Shown here: positions 1 through 8,206 of the stretch, in pieces
Numbering within the stretch: the stretch's first letter is position 1
Layout: every line of letters begins with the position of its first letter
Source: Lamprocystis purpurea DSM 4197
GTDB lineage: Bacteria > Pseudomonadota > Gammaproteobacteria > Chromatiales > Chromatiaceae
Direction: 5' to 3'
Assembly: GCF_000379525.1 (NCBI RefSeq)
Contig: NZ_KB902524.1
Span: forward strand, 1 to 50,966
Length of the DNA stretch: 50,966 nt
The notes under the pieces: generated by a model
What the model was told of the DNA's origin: nothing
Seen by the model: the letters and a program-made list of their open reading frames with translations, nothing else
The model's database searches: none
Program-made: the position numbers and the translations under genes

Positions 1-283
1 TGACACGCGTTGCTCAGAAGTCGCCTGCACGATCCTCCTATTTGCTCAGGAGTCGCCTGCACGATCTTTGCCTTTGCTCAGAAGTGCCCTGCACCAAAAT
101 GCTGGTTTATCATGGGGTCAGAAACATCTTTGATCGCCAAGTCGACCCCTCAAGGGCTATCCAGTTGTAGAGTCGAGGCTTTGTTGCGCGACTCGTTAGG
201 AGCCAGCGCCGGAATTCCTCGTGTCACAATAGGTAGTGCAGGCAACTTCTGATATTTGGTGCAGACGACTTCTGAAAATGACA
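1..283. mobile_element. IS21-like or MITE-like element end, no transposase
   Basis: Three direct copies of a 20-bp core resembling TGCTCAGAAGTCGCCTGCAC begin at 11, 43 and 75, exactly 32 bp apart. Two inverted copies of the same core lie at 236-252 and 259-275. The outer ends read TGACA at 1-5 and, inverted, at 279-283, so the block may be a short non-coding element with TG...CA ends. Multiple end repeats of this kind are typical of IS21-family elements, but no istA/istB gene is present, so the family is inference. The right end abuts the GGDEF codons of the next gene. The left boundary may lie outside the window. Confidence 0.5.
11..94 (+). repeat. Three 32-bp tandem direct repeats
   Basis: Repeat cores at 11-30, 43-62 and 75-94 with 12-bp spacers; copies 1 and 2 differ at one base and copy 3 at a few. 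Inverted copies near 236-275 suggest they are transposase-binding repeats at one end of a mobile element. Confidence 0.75.
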
Positions 284-663
284 GCGGGGACGAGTTCTGT
301 GTCATTTTGCGAGAATTGATCAACGCCAAGCCTGTCGAACGGGTCGCCGAGAAAATCCTGACGGCGTTGGCAAGTCCTTTTCATGTGCTAAATAACATGG
401 TTCATCTTTCTGCCAGCATCGGGATAGCGTTTTCTCCGCAGGATGCAAACACGTCTGAAGACCTTTTAAAAAAAGCTGATCAGGCGATGTATGCTGCGAA
501 AAGCGCAGGGCGTAATCAGTTCAGTTTCTTCTCGCCCCCCCCCCCGAATAAGTTGCTGGCCCGCTACTTCCATATAGCGGTCGATCCGTGTCACGGTTCT
601 GCCCGGATCGGTACTTTTAGGGGTCTCGGGTGCAACGGAACAGAAAACCTATGTAAGGTTTGA
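256..663 (+). pseudogene. Truncated diguanylate cyclase (GGDEF domain), C-terminal part
   Basis: The reading frame carries the last two thirds of a GGDEF domain: SGDEFCVIL (the signature), then SASIGIAF, then the closing ADQAMYAAKSAGRNQF segment. GGDEF proteins make cyclic di-GMP. The N-terminal sensor and the first half of the catalytic domain are missing because the frame begins at the mobile-element end, whose junction falls at the first Gly of the signature. An 11-C run at 535-545 follows the natural domain end; the remaining about 40 residues look like read-through. No start codon or ribosome site of its own is evident. It is almost certainly a non-functional remnant. Confidence 0.8.
535..545. 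repeat. Homopolymer run of 11 C
   Basis: A poly-C tract lies in the 3' end of the broken cyclase frame. With 12 C the frame would stop two codons later (Pro run, Glu, stop); with 11 it reads on for about 40 residues. Such tracts slip easily and are also prone to sequencing error. Confidence 0.7.
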
Positions 664-710
664 ACAGATGGATTTTATGTTACTTTCGGTTTGTCGTCTC
701 ACTGGGGTAT

Positions 711-758
711 ACCCTATCCTGATGTCAGGGTATCCTGCTGAGCACGTCAGGATAGGGT
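711..758. repeat. 12-bp perfect inverted repeat upstream of the recombinase
   Basis: ACCCTATCCTGA (711-722) and TCAGGATAGGGT (747-758) are perfect inverted copies around a 24-bp centre, which itself repeats TCAGGGTATCCTG-like sequence. The position just upstream of a serine resolvase gene fits a res/recombination site or an autoregulatory operator. Confidence 0.55.
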
Positions 759-773
759 TGTCGCCGATATTTC

Positions 774-802
774 TTGACACCTGCATTGAAAGATCATAGA
801 TC
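774..802 (+). promoter_or_regulatory. Putative sigma70 promoter of the serine recombinase
   Basis: TTGACA at 774-779, a 17-bp spacer, then TAGATC at 797-802. The spacing and a perfect -35 box support it; the -10 box is weak. It sits 16 bp downstream of the inverted repeat at 711-758. Confidence 0.4.
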
Positions 803-833
803 TTTTCCTGACACTTTTGGCATTGGAGGCATC

Positions 834-1388
834 ATGCAGGGTCAGCGTATCGGCTATGTCCGGGTCAGCAGCTTCGATCAGAATCCGGATCGGCAGCTTG
901 AGGACGTGCCGGTGGACAAGACGTTCACCGACAAGGCGTCCGGTAAGGACACCCAGCGACCACAGCTTGATGCCTTGCTGGGCTTCGTGCGCGAGGGCGA
1001 CACGGTGCTGGTACACAGTATGGATCGCCTGGCGCGCAACCTCGACGATTTGCGCCGCCTGGTGCAGACGTTGACCAAACGCGGCGTGCGGGTCGAGTTC
1101 GTCAAAGAGCAGCTGACCTTCACCGGCGAGGATTCGCCGCTGGCGAATCTGATGCTGTCGGTGATGGGCGCGTTCGCCGAGTTCGAAAGGGCACTCCTGC
1201 GCGAACGGCAGCGCGAGGGGATCGCACTGGCCAAGCAGCGCGGCGTCTACCGGGGCCGCAAGAAATCACTCGGCCCCGCGCAGGTGGCCGAACTGCGACA
1301 GCGGGCCGCGGCCGGGGAGCCGAAGGCGACGTTGGCCCGCGCACTCGGGATCAGTCGCGAAACCGTTTACCAGTACCTGAAGGTCTGA
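834..1388 (+). CDS. Serine recombinase (resolvase/invertase family)
   Basis: A 184-residue site-specific recombinase. The N-terminal catalytic domain starts QRIGYVRVSS, where the serine of the Y-x-R-x-S motif (about residue 12) would be the nucleophile. The conserved segments KDTQRPQLDALL and SMDRLARNLDDL and the long dimer helix (FAEFERALLRERQREG) follow. The last about 20 residues, ATLARALGISRETVYQYL, form the helix-turn-helix typical of Tn3 TnpR and Hin/Pin proteins. ATG at 834 is chosen over the upstream in-frame start because GGAGG lies at 826-830. All motifs look intact. Whether it resolves a transposon or inverts a segment cannot be told; no transposase is adjacent. Confidence 0.9.
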   Translation: MQGQRIGYVRVSSFDQNPDRQLEDVPVDKTFTDKASGKDTQRPQLDALLGFVREGDTVLVHSMDRLARNLDDLRRLVQTLTKRGVRVEFVKEQLTFTGEDSPLANLMLSVMGAFAEFERALLRERQREGIALAKQRGVYRGRKKSLGPAQVAELRQRAAAGEPKATLARALGISRETVYQYLKV

Positions 1389-1456
1389 CAGCCAAGCCGC
1401 AGCGCCGGCGGCTTGACCCCCGCCGCGTGTCCAACAACTCCGGGAGATCGCCAATC

Positions 1457-1807
1457 ATGCCAGAGCAAACCGCCATCGATCCGGTGACCCGATCCGCCCT
1501 CACGTCTTTCAAGGCGATCCTGAGCGCGCGTTACGGGGCGCACTTGAAGACACTGTATCTCTTCGGTTCGCGGGCGCGCGGCGACCATCGTCCGGACAGC
1601 GATGCGGATGTGGCGGTCTTTCTCGATCAAGTGACAGATCCGCTGGCGGAACAACTCGACCTGATCGATCAGGGCTACCCGATCCTGCTGGAGACCGGCG
1701 TGAACATTCAGCCCTGGGTCTTCGAGCAGGCCAGTCTGACGAATACGGCGCCGCATCGCGCCGCTCATCTCGTCGCGGTCATCCGGCGTGAAGGCGTGGT
1801 GTTGTGA
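1457..1807 (+). CDS. MNT-type nucleotidyltransferase (HEPN/MNT antitoxin family)
   Basis: A 116-residue minimal nucleotidyltransferase. The motif LFGSRARGDHRPDSDADVAV (about residues 35-54) gives the GSRxRG and D-x-D catalytic elements. In HEPN-MNT toxin-antitoxin modules such a protein modifies and silences a HEPN ribonuclease encoded by the overlapping next gene. Here the next frame begins at GTG 1804, overlapping the stop codon, and is a short HEPN fragment. ATG 1457 is chosen over 1427 because the protein then starts shortly before the first conserved helix. With the partner broken, this is probably an orphan antitoxin. Confidence 0.8.
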   Translation: MPEQTAIDPVTRSALTSFKAILSARYGAHLKTLYLFGSRARGDHRPDSDADVAVFLDQVTDPLAEQLDLIDQGYPILLETGVNIQPWVFEQASLTNTAPHRAAHLVAVIRREGVVL

Positions 1808-1944
1808 TCGCGCGGCTGCTGGCCAAGGCGCTGACGACCGCGCGACGCGATCTCGACAACGCGGACGCCGATGCCGCGGCCAACCGTGCCTACTACGCGG
1901 TCTTCTATGCGGCGTGGCTATGTTCGTCGCGATCGGCCGACTGA
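1804..1944 (+). pseudogene. Truncated HEPN-domain toxin
   Basis: The GTG at 1804 overlaps the MNT stop codon. The frame reads an N-terminal HEPN helix ending in NRAYYAVFYAA, the family hallmark, then diverges and stops at 1942-1944 after 46 residues, where about 100-130 are expected. From about 1920 another frame reads MFVAIGRLKPTDD, which resembles the expected continuation, so a frameshift followed by a stop is likely. The catalytic R-x4-6-H region is missing. It is the broken toxin half of the preceding MNT gene. Confidence 0.65.
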
Positions 1945-2231
1945 AGCCCACCGATGACTGATGACGGAACACCTGCTCGTGCGGCTGCCACCGAAGTCAT
2001 CTCGGACCCCACCGTCAACTGGAGATCAAGCCTGAGCGCGGACACTTCCATGACCGTCACCAGCCCGAGGGGTGATCGTGATGGGTTCACGCTGGGCGTT
2101 ATCCAGGAGTTCCTTTTATACCCGTTTACCAAGCCATAAAGATACCCGATAACACCCAATTGTGCGGCCACTCGACCGATCATCACGGTCAGATCGTGCA
2201 GGTTCGCAAACGATTCGGTTACGATCTGGCC

Positions 2232-2702
2232 TCAACCCTTGACCAATCGCCGGTCCAGACGCAAGCGCTGCGGGGCACCAACGACAACGGCGGCGGCGTA
2301 CTCGGGGTGGGCTGGATTCAACAAGAGGTTGTGCTCTCCCGGCGTCACTGCACTCGGGACGGACAGACCGACCGAGACGGACTCCGCGATCCAGCGGTCA
2401 CCGAGCGCCCGCGTTGAGGCCGGTGCCGGCCAAGCGGCATAATCCGGCGGGAGGTCGGCCCAGGACTCACACGCGAGGATGGCCTGCGGGGCCACCTCCA
2501 CGGCAAAATACCGCCAATGCCGACGCAGCACATCGTCCGCCTCAAGATGGACCAGCAGTTCCAGTTGCGCGAGGGAGAGCGACTGTGCCGTGTAGACCAT
2601 CGCCACGCCCGGCGTATTCCAACGTCCGCCGTAGAGCCGCGCCCCGTCCCCGCTGAAGGCCGACTCCAGATAGTCCTCGTCGACTAATCGAAAACACGTC
2701 AC
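2232..2702 (-). CDS. RES-domain toxin (NAD+-degrading family)
   Basis: A 156-residue RES-domain protein. The family block GARLYGGRWNTPG (about residues 20-32) is followed by MVYTAQSLSLAQLELLVHL and, near the end, LLLNPAHPEY. Characterised RES toxins deplete NAD+, and their conserved Arg, Tyr/Glu and Ser/Asn residues lie in these blocks. The start codon overlaps the stop of the upstream Xre-type antitoxin gene by four bases, the usual antitoxin-first order, so the two are translationally coupled. The length is normal and no damage is seen. Confidence 0.88.
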   Translation of the reverse strand: MTCFRLVDEDYLESAFSGDGARLYGGRWNTPGVAMVYTAQSLSLAQLELLVHLEADDVLRRHWRYFAVEVAPQAILACESWADLPPDYAAWPAPASTRALGDRWIAESVSVGLSVPSAVTPGEHNLLLNPAHPEYAAAVVVGAPQRLRLDRRLVKG

Positions 2703-3145
2703 GCGAAGACCCCATGGCGCAGCCGGCCGATCAGGTGCTCCACTTCGCGCGCACCCACTTCCGTGTCTGTATAGTCCAAGGGCGTCTGTCCCGCCAGCGC
2801 GGCCTTGGGCGACTTCAACCAGTCGCGCGCCCGGTCGCCGTCGCGCAGCATTTGGGTTGCCAGGGCGAACAACCGCTCGATCCTTAAGACCCGCTCCGAC
2901 TCGCTCGGGTCAAGCCGCCCGGCTTGTCGGCGGCGCGCCAGGGTTCGCCCTGGTATCCCGGCCAGGCCAGCGGCCTCTTGTAGCGTCATCCCCAGTCGCA
3001 CCCGTAACGCCTCCAACTCGGAGAAGGGAAACCCGGCACGGACCCGCTCGACCAAACGTTCGGTTGGCATCTGTAGCACGCCGAGGTAGTCGGCGAGCGG
3101 GTCGGTTCCGCCGGAGGTTTCTTTGCGCATCGCGGCCTGTGCCAT
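2699..3145 (-). CDS. Xre/MbcA/ParS-family antitoxin (DUF2384)
   Basis: A 148-residue partner of the RES toxin. Residues about 45-75 (VRLGMTLQEAAGLAGIPGRT) form a helix-turn-helix-like Xre segment. The C-terminal half, with WLKSPKAALAGQTPLDY and then TEVGAREVEHLIGRL, is the DUF2384 toxin-binding region. GAGG lies eight bases before the ATG at 3145. The gene overlaps the toxin by ATGA. Antitoxins of this family repress their own operon; a candidate promoter lies just upstream. Confidence 0.88.
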   Translation of the reverse strand: MAQAAMRKETSGGTDPLADYLGVLQMPTERLVERVRAGFPFSELEALRVRLGMTLQEAAGLAGIPGRTLARRRQAGRLDPSESERVLRIERLFALATQMLRDGDRARDWLKSPKAALAGQTPLDYTDTEVGAREVEHLIGRLRHGVFA

Positions 3146-3182
3146 GGAGACACCTCTTCAGTGAATGAAGCCACATGGCAAA

Positions 3183-3211
3183 ACTATATGCGCCATCTGG
3201 CTGGCACGCAA
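3183..3211 (-). promoter_or_regulatory. Putative promoter of the antitoxin-toxin operon
   Basis: On the minus strand TTGCGT (3206-3211), a 17-bp spacer and TATAGT (3183-3188) lie about 40 bp before the antitoxin start. The spacing is ideal and both boxes are moderate matches. Confidence 0.4.
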
Positions 3212-3369
3212 ACCGGGGCCTCGATCCAAATTCCGGCCATTTGGGCTCGCCGGTCGAGAATCGATAGACAGGATCGGCCCGATTGCCCAGGATCTCCTGA
3301 TCATCTCCACCGTCTCGGACGCTCACCCTGCACCAGGCACCACGCACCGACCAAAGCGCCGCCGCGGCC

Positions 3370-6300
3370 ATGCGTCCGGTCACTGCCGCTGTCTTTCGCC
3401 AGTGGGTCTTGGGGCCGGCCGAAGGGGTCTTTTTGTTCCATCCGCGCGCGCTGGAGCGGCTCCAGCGGGAACCGGGGCGGTCCGCTGTCCAGTCGGGTGT
3501 CGAGATTTGCTATCACCTGCTTGCGCGGCGCTGCTTTCTGGAGCGGCTGGAGACGGAGAATCCGGAAGCGCTCTCGGTCATCGAGGGCCTACCCCTGCCG
3601 GAGTGGATTCTGTTGTTGCCGATGCCCGGCGCACCCGCTCTGAAGAGCACGCCTGAACGCACGCTGCTGCGCGATTACTGGGCCAGACGCTTCGAGGGTG
3701 AGGTGGCCCGCGCCTGGCAGACGGCGCGCGACGACAACCAGGACGCGGCGCATTTTGGTCCGGCGGCCCTCGCGTCGCTGATCGGCTGCACCGCGATGGC
3801 GGAGGCGCGGGACGTGCTGATGCGCGAGGGGGTGGCCGGGGCCGCTGAGGGCGAGACGGCGCTGTGCCGCAGCTTCGCCGCCCGCGTGGTCCGCTTGCGC
3901 TATTGCGCTCCACTGACGCGCGGCTGCTGCTTCCCGGCGGTGACGGACTGGGCCGCGGTGGACCACTGGTTCGAGGAGAGCGGGCTCGATCTGCCGGTAC
4001 CCTGCCCCGGCGGCCGACTGCCCCAGGCACTGGAGCGCGGTCGACCGTCCGCCGACTGTGGCCTGCCCGGCGTGCGGCTGCCGCTGCCCGCGGACCTGCC
4101 GTTCGGCCGTTGCGATCCAGACCGTCAGATCGTGGAGCGGTCCGGCCCGACACCGCGGGTCGCGCCTGACGCCGATGGGTACGGTGGAACAACAGCGTCC
4201 AACGCCCTGGACGCCGACGTGTCAAACGGGGCTGACTCGATTGATCAGCCGACTGCGCCCGCATTGCTTCCGGGCCCGATCCCGAACCCGCCAGGGATGC
4301 CGACCCACCTCCAGGCGCGTTGCCTGGACGCCTTAGGCCGCGGCACCGCGATCCGCCGCCGCCCACCGGGACTGACGCGTCTCGTGCGGGCACTGGAGTC
4401 CGTTTTGCTGGCCCCATGGAAGGGACGGTCCCCTCCTCCCGCTCGCGGCCGGCCAGGAGACCGCTGGTCACGGGTGCGTCTGGTGCGCTTGCAGTCGCTG
4501 TCCGCGGCGGCCCAAAGTGCTGAATGGAGTGGACGTTTCGCCGCGGCCCTGGGGTCCCTGCGCGCGGCCCGTGCCTGTTATGTCCGCATCGCGGGTGAGC
4601 CCGCACCGGACGACCCGGTGGCGCTGCTCCTGGAGCAGCGCCAACGAACGGCAGCGGAATCGCTCGCCGATCGCATCGTCGTCACTTGGCGATTGCCGGC
4701 CGCCGCGGCGAGCGACCTCCGGGCCTTGCTGTGGCGTCTGGCGACAGAGCACGGAACGGCGGCTCCGTTGGCTCAGGACCTGCTCGGACACTTGGAGATT
4801 GCGCTCCAGGAGGAGCACCACACCTATTATCGGATCGAATGGCGCACCTGGCTGAGCCGCGGGCGGGCGCGCCGGATTCTGCCTTTTCTGAGCACGCTGA
4901 AAGGGCTCGCGGCCCTGGACACCGCGAGCCGCCTGCTCACGCACTTGCCCTGGCCGGTCGAGGATCTGGACCGCTTCGGCGCACCTTTGAACCAATTGAC
5001 GACACAGATCAGCGAACGCCTGGAGCGCCAACTGCGGCCCCGGCTTGCGGGCGCACTGGAAACGGCCGGACTGGTCCCATCGTCCGCGCGCGGCCGACTC
5101 GCTGCCGGACGCCTCACGGCGGCGATGGCCGAACTGATCCGCCGTCGTCAGCACCTCAAGTTCACCGACGTCCGGGATCTATTGAATCAGGACGCCTTGA
5201 GTCTGCCGGATCTGCGCTTGGCCGAGATCTGGGAAGGGGATCACCTCGGCCATTTCGATGCCGCCGCCGCCCCTGCCCTGCCGGGTGTTTATCAACCCGG
5301 TGCCTTCTACGTGAAGGGGCTCCAGCGACTCAGCGCCCCGCTGTTCGGGAGCCGCAAGGGGCGCTGCCTGCTGCGCCTGGTGGTGCTGCCGGGGTTGGCG
5401 GCCTGGGCGGCTATCGAGGTCACCCGTCTCGTGTGGAAACTCTTCACACCCTTCGATCTGTACCCCGCACTGACCGGAACCTGGCCGGTGCTGCTCCTGG
5501 GGGCGGCCCTGAGTGCGACGGTCAACACCCGACGGGGTCGTGTCGCGGCCGTGCTGACGTGGCGCTTGGCAACGGGATTGATCCGCTTTCTGTTCATTAC
5601 CGGGCTGCCGCGGTTCCTGCGCTGGCCCCCGGTCGTCTGGTTTCTGACGCGGCGCCTGGTGCGCACCCTGCTCGATCGCTTGCTCGCCCCGCTGGCCTTG
5701 GGTCTGCTGCCCCTTCTGCCGGTGGCCGCGCTCTGGTCACTGGCCATGCCGCAGGCACCCGGAGTCACGGCCTGGCTGCCGGTGCTGGCGCTGGCCTACG
5801 CGTTCGGCACCCTGCTGCGTGATACCCCGGCGGGCCGACGGCGGCTCGACGATCTGGTGACCGGTTGGCGCCGGTTCCTGGATTTGTTGCGTCAGGAGCG
5901 CCTGGCCGGCCTGATCGCGCCGGTGATGGAGTTCTTCAAGCAGGCGACGCGGGCGCTGACCGAGGGTTTGCACCGGATCCGCACCCGGCTCAGCCCACGT
6001 CTGGAGGAGCGTCCGGGAACCAGCGTGCTCAAGGCCCTGGCCGCACTGCCCTGGGCCTTCTGCGAGGCGGTGGTCGAGTTTTATGTGGTGGTCTTGATCG
6101 AGCCGCAAACCAATCCGATCAAACACTTTCCGGTCGTCACCCTGGGCCATAAGCTGATGCTGCCCTTCTTGCCGGCCCTGAGCAGCGGGCTCTTCGCCGC
6201 GACCTCACCCCTGCTGCCGGATGCGCTCGCGGTGTCACTGGTGGCCGTCACCGTGTTCCTGCTGCCCGGGCTTTTCGGTTTTCTCTTTTGGGAATTGAAA

Positions 6301-6879
6301 GAGAACTGGCGGCTCTATGGTTCCAATCGGGGAGCCGTCGGCACCGATCCGGTGCCGGCGGCCCGCTTGGGTGATCATGGCGAGACGGTCGCCGCGCTGG
6401 TGCGGCGCGGTTTTCATGGCGGCGGCCTGCCCAAGGCGTTTGACCGACTGCGCCAGGCGCTGGACCGCCAGGTCCGTGAAGAGACTCCGAATCCTCATGA
6501 ACTGCGCCGCCTCCTGAGCCGCCTCGACGACTATCGTGCCCTGCTCGCCCGCTTCGCTGAACGGGAACTGGGGGGGCCGTTACGCGAGGCGTGCGGCGGC
6601 GGTCTGAAAGCGGTGATCATCGAGGCACCAAGGATCGCGACCCAGTCGGTGGTGTTTCATGCCCGGCTGCTTCCGGCCAACGCGGCCCTGCCGGTGACAT
6701 TGACATTGCGTTTGACGCCGGGTGAGCAGGACCTGGTCTGCGCCCTGACCGGTGATGGCCCCATGGACACCTTGAGCGCGGATTGCCGGGAACAGATCGC
6801 CGCGGCGGTGCGCTGGTTCGTGCGACGGTGCGGGGTCCAGGCACCAAAGATGTGCATCGGCCTGAACGATATCCGATGA
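3370..6879 (+). CDS. Large uncharacterised membrane protein, 1169 residues
   Basis: No known domain was recognised. Residues 1-650 look soluble, with a low-complexity Pro/Ala stretch near 270-320 and charged helical segments at 430-620. From about 664 there are roughly eight hydrophobic segments in two groups (about 664-825 and 890-980), separated by an amphipathic stretch. Just after the last segment comes a striking block, WELKENWRLYGSNR (about 974-987), followed by HGETVAALVRRGFHGGGLPK. The C-terminal about 130 residues are soluble. The frame is open and uses codons like its neighbours, so it is a real gene. It stands alone: divergent from the toxin operon and followed after 140 bp by dctP. 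The function is unknown. Confidence 0.75.
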   Translation: MRPVTAAVFRQWVLGPAEGVFLFHPRALERLQREPGRSAVQSGVEICYHLLARRCFLERLETENPEALSVIEGLPLPEWILLLPMPGAPALKSTPERTLLRDYWARRFEGEVARAWQTARDDNQDAAHFGPAALASLIGCTAMAEARDVLMREGVAGAAEGETALCRSFAARVVRLRYCAPLTRGCCFPAVTDWAAVDHWFEESGLDLPVPCPGGRLPQALERGRPSADCGLPGVRLPLPADLPFGRCDPDRQIVERSGPTPRVAPDADGYGGTTASNALDADVSNGADSIDQPTAPALLPGPIPNPPGMPTHLQARCLDALGRGTAIRRRPPGLTRLVRALESVLLAPWKGRSPPPARGRPGDRWSRVRLVRLQSLSAAAQSAEWSGRFAAALGSLRAARACYVRIAGEPAPDDPVALLLEQRQRTAAESLADRIVVTWRLPAAAASDLRALLWRLATEHGTAAPLAQDLLGHLEIALQEEHHTYYRIEWRTWLSRGRARRILPFLSTLKGLAALDTASRLLTHLPWPVEDLDRFGAPLNQLTTQISERLERQLRPRLAGALETAGLVPSSARGRLAAGRLTAAMAELIRRRQHLKFTDVRDLLNQDALSLPDLRLAEIWEGDHLGHFDAAAAPALPGVYQPGAFYVKGLQRLSAPLFGSRKGRCLLRLVVLPGLAAWAAIEVTRLVWKLFTPFDLYPALTGTWPVLLLGAALSATVNTRRGRVAAVLTWRLATGLIRFLFITGLPRFLRWPPVVWFLTRRLVRTLLDRLLAPLALGLLPLLPVAALWSLAMPQAPGVTAWLPVLALAYAFGTLLRDTPAGRRRLDDLVTGWRRFLDLLRQERLAGLIAPVMEFFKQATRALTEGLHRIRTRLSPRLEERPGTSVLKALAALPWAFCEAVVEFYVVVLIEPQTNPIKHFPVVTLGHKLMLPFLPALSSGLFAATSPLLPDALAVSLVAVTVFLLPGLFGFLFWELKENWRLYGSNRGAVGTDPVPAARLGDHGETVAALVRRGFHGGGLPKAFDRLRQALDRQVREETPNPHELRRLLSRLDDYRALLARFAERELGGPLREACGGGLKAVIIEAPRIATQSVVFHARLLPANAALPVTLTLRLTPGEQDLVCALTGDGPMDTLSADCREQIAAAVRWFVRRCGVQAPKMCIGLNDIR

Positions 6880-7019
6880 GCGCATTCAACAGATCGATTC
6901 GTCAATGATCTGAGACGAATGAACGTTGCGGTTACAATTCCCGACACGCCGGCGCAACCCGGCGCCGCGGGCAGGAGCTACTGCCCCGAATGCTGATCAA
7001 CCCGTAGCGAGGACATACC

Positions 7020-8105
7020 ATGCAGAGACGTGATTTCCTGAAGACGGCCGGGATCGGCGCCGCGGCAGTGGGCCTGGCACAGCCGGCGCGGGCCGAGACT
7101 CCGACCATCAAATGGCGCCTGGCTTCCAGCTTCCCGAAAAGTCTGGACACCATCTATGGCGGTGCCGAAACCATGGCGAAGCGCGTGGCGGAACTGACCG
7201 ATGGCCGCTTTGAGATCCGGGTCTTCGCCGGCGGGGAACTGGTCCCGGCGCTGGGCGTGCTGGATGCGGTGCAGCAGGGTACGGTGGAATGCGGGCACAC
7301 CGCATCCTATTATTATTTCGGAAAGAATAAGGCACTGGCGCTGGAAACCACCCTGCCCTTCGGGCTCAACACGCGCCAACTCACCGCCTGGACCTGGTTT
7401 GGCGGCGGGATGGATTTATTGCGCGCCATGTTTGCCGATTACAACATCATCAATTTTCCGGGCGGCAGTACGGGCGCCCAGATGGGCGGCTGGTATCGCA
7501 AGGAGATCAAATCAGTCAAGGATATCGAGGGGCTGAAGATCCGTATTCCAGGGTTCGGAGCGGAGATTTTTTCGCGCATGGGTGCCGTGCCGCAATCATT
7601 GCCCGGCGGCGAGATCTATCCGGCACTGGAACGCGGTGCCATCGATGCGGCCGAATGGACGGTGCCCTACGATGACGAGAAGCTCGGATTCTATAAGGTC
7701 GCGAAATACTATTACTATCCAGGCTGGTGGGAACCGGGAACGCAGTTGGTCTTTTATGTGAACAAAGACCAGTGGGCCGCCCTGCCCCCGGCCTACCAGG
7801 CGGCCTTTCAGACCGCGGCCGCGGAGGCGCATTTGCTGATGCTGGCCGCTTATGACGCCAAAAACCCGCCGGCCCTGCAGCGGCTTCAGCAGAACGGCGC
7901 GGTGATCAAACGCTTCCCGGACGATGTGTTGCTGAAAGCCTATGAGATCGCACAGGCGGTCTTTGCGGAGGAGTCCGCCAAGAACCCGACCTTCAAGGGG
8001 CTTTATGACTCGATGTTCGCCTTCCAGCAGACTTCGGACGTCTGGTGGGGGGTGGCGGAGTCGTCCATGACCAACTTCCTGGCCGCGATGCGCCGGAAGA
8101 AGTAG
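7020..8105 (+). CDS. TRAP transporter solute-binding protein (DctP/TakP type)
   Basis: A 361-residue periplasmic binding protein. It opens with a twin-arginine signal, QRRDFLKTAGIGAAAVG, with cleavage expected after about residue 26. The mature part follows the DctP fold: IKWRLASSFPKSLDTIYGGA, then GLKIRIPGFGAEIF, then the GGEIYPALERGAIDAAEWT block and YYYYPGWWEPG. This last region is characteristic of the TakP branch, which binds 2-oxoacids and related carboxylates; the substrate here is inferred. The ATG at 7020 is preceded by GAGG with a seven-base gap. Its likely permease subunits are encoded 5-7 kb away on the other strand. Confidence 0.92.
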   Translation: MQRRDFLKTAGIGAAAVGLAQPARAETPTIKWRLASSFPKSLDTIYGGAETMAKRVAELTDGRFEIRVFAGGELVPALGVLDAVQQGTVECGHTASYYYFGKNKALALETTLPFGLNTRQLTAWTWFGGGMDLLRAMFADYNIINFPGGSTGAQMGGWYRKEIKSVKDIEGLKIRIPGFGAEIFSRMGAVPQSLPGGEIYPALERGAIDAAEWTVPYDDEKLGFYKVAKYYYYPGWWEPGTQLVFYVNKDQWAALPPAYQAAFQTAAAEAHLLMLAAYDAKNPPALQRLQQNGAVIKRFPDDVLLKAYEIAQAVFAEESAKNPTFKGLYDSMFAFQQTSDVWWGVAESSMTNFLAAMRRKK

Positions 8106-8206
8106 TTCTTGACTCGTTTCTTAAACCGCGCCAGATCCAGTAGTCGTCGATTCTGCCGGGGCCGATCTCATCCAAAAACATCGCATACCGCTCTGGGCGC
8201 GGTTTA
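8106..8206. terminator. Convergent intergenic region with long inverted repeat
   Basis: TAAACCGCGCC (8122-8132) and GGCGCGGTTTA (8196-8206) are perfect 11-bp inverted copies between the converging dctP and PQQ-propeller genes; the second arm includes the stop codon of the latter. The arms could form a shared stem, though the loop is long (63 bp) and no clear U-tract follows. Confidence 0.35.

Noticed and set aside
4468-5822. Long frames overlapping the 1169-residue gene on other frames and the opposite strand
   Set aside because: High-GC shadow frames; compositions rich in Arg/Pro/Gly without domains.
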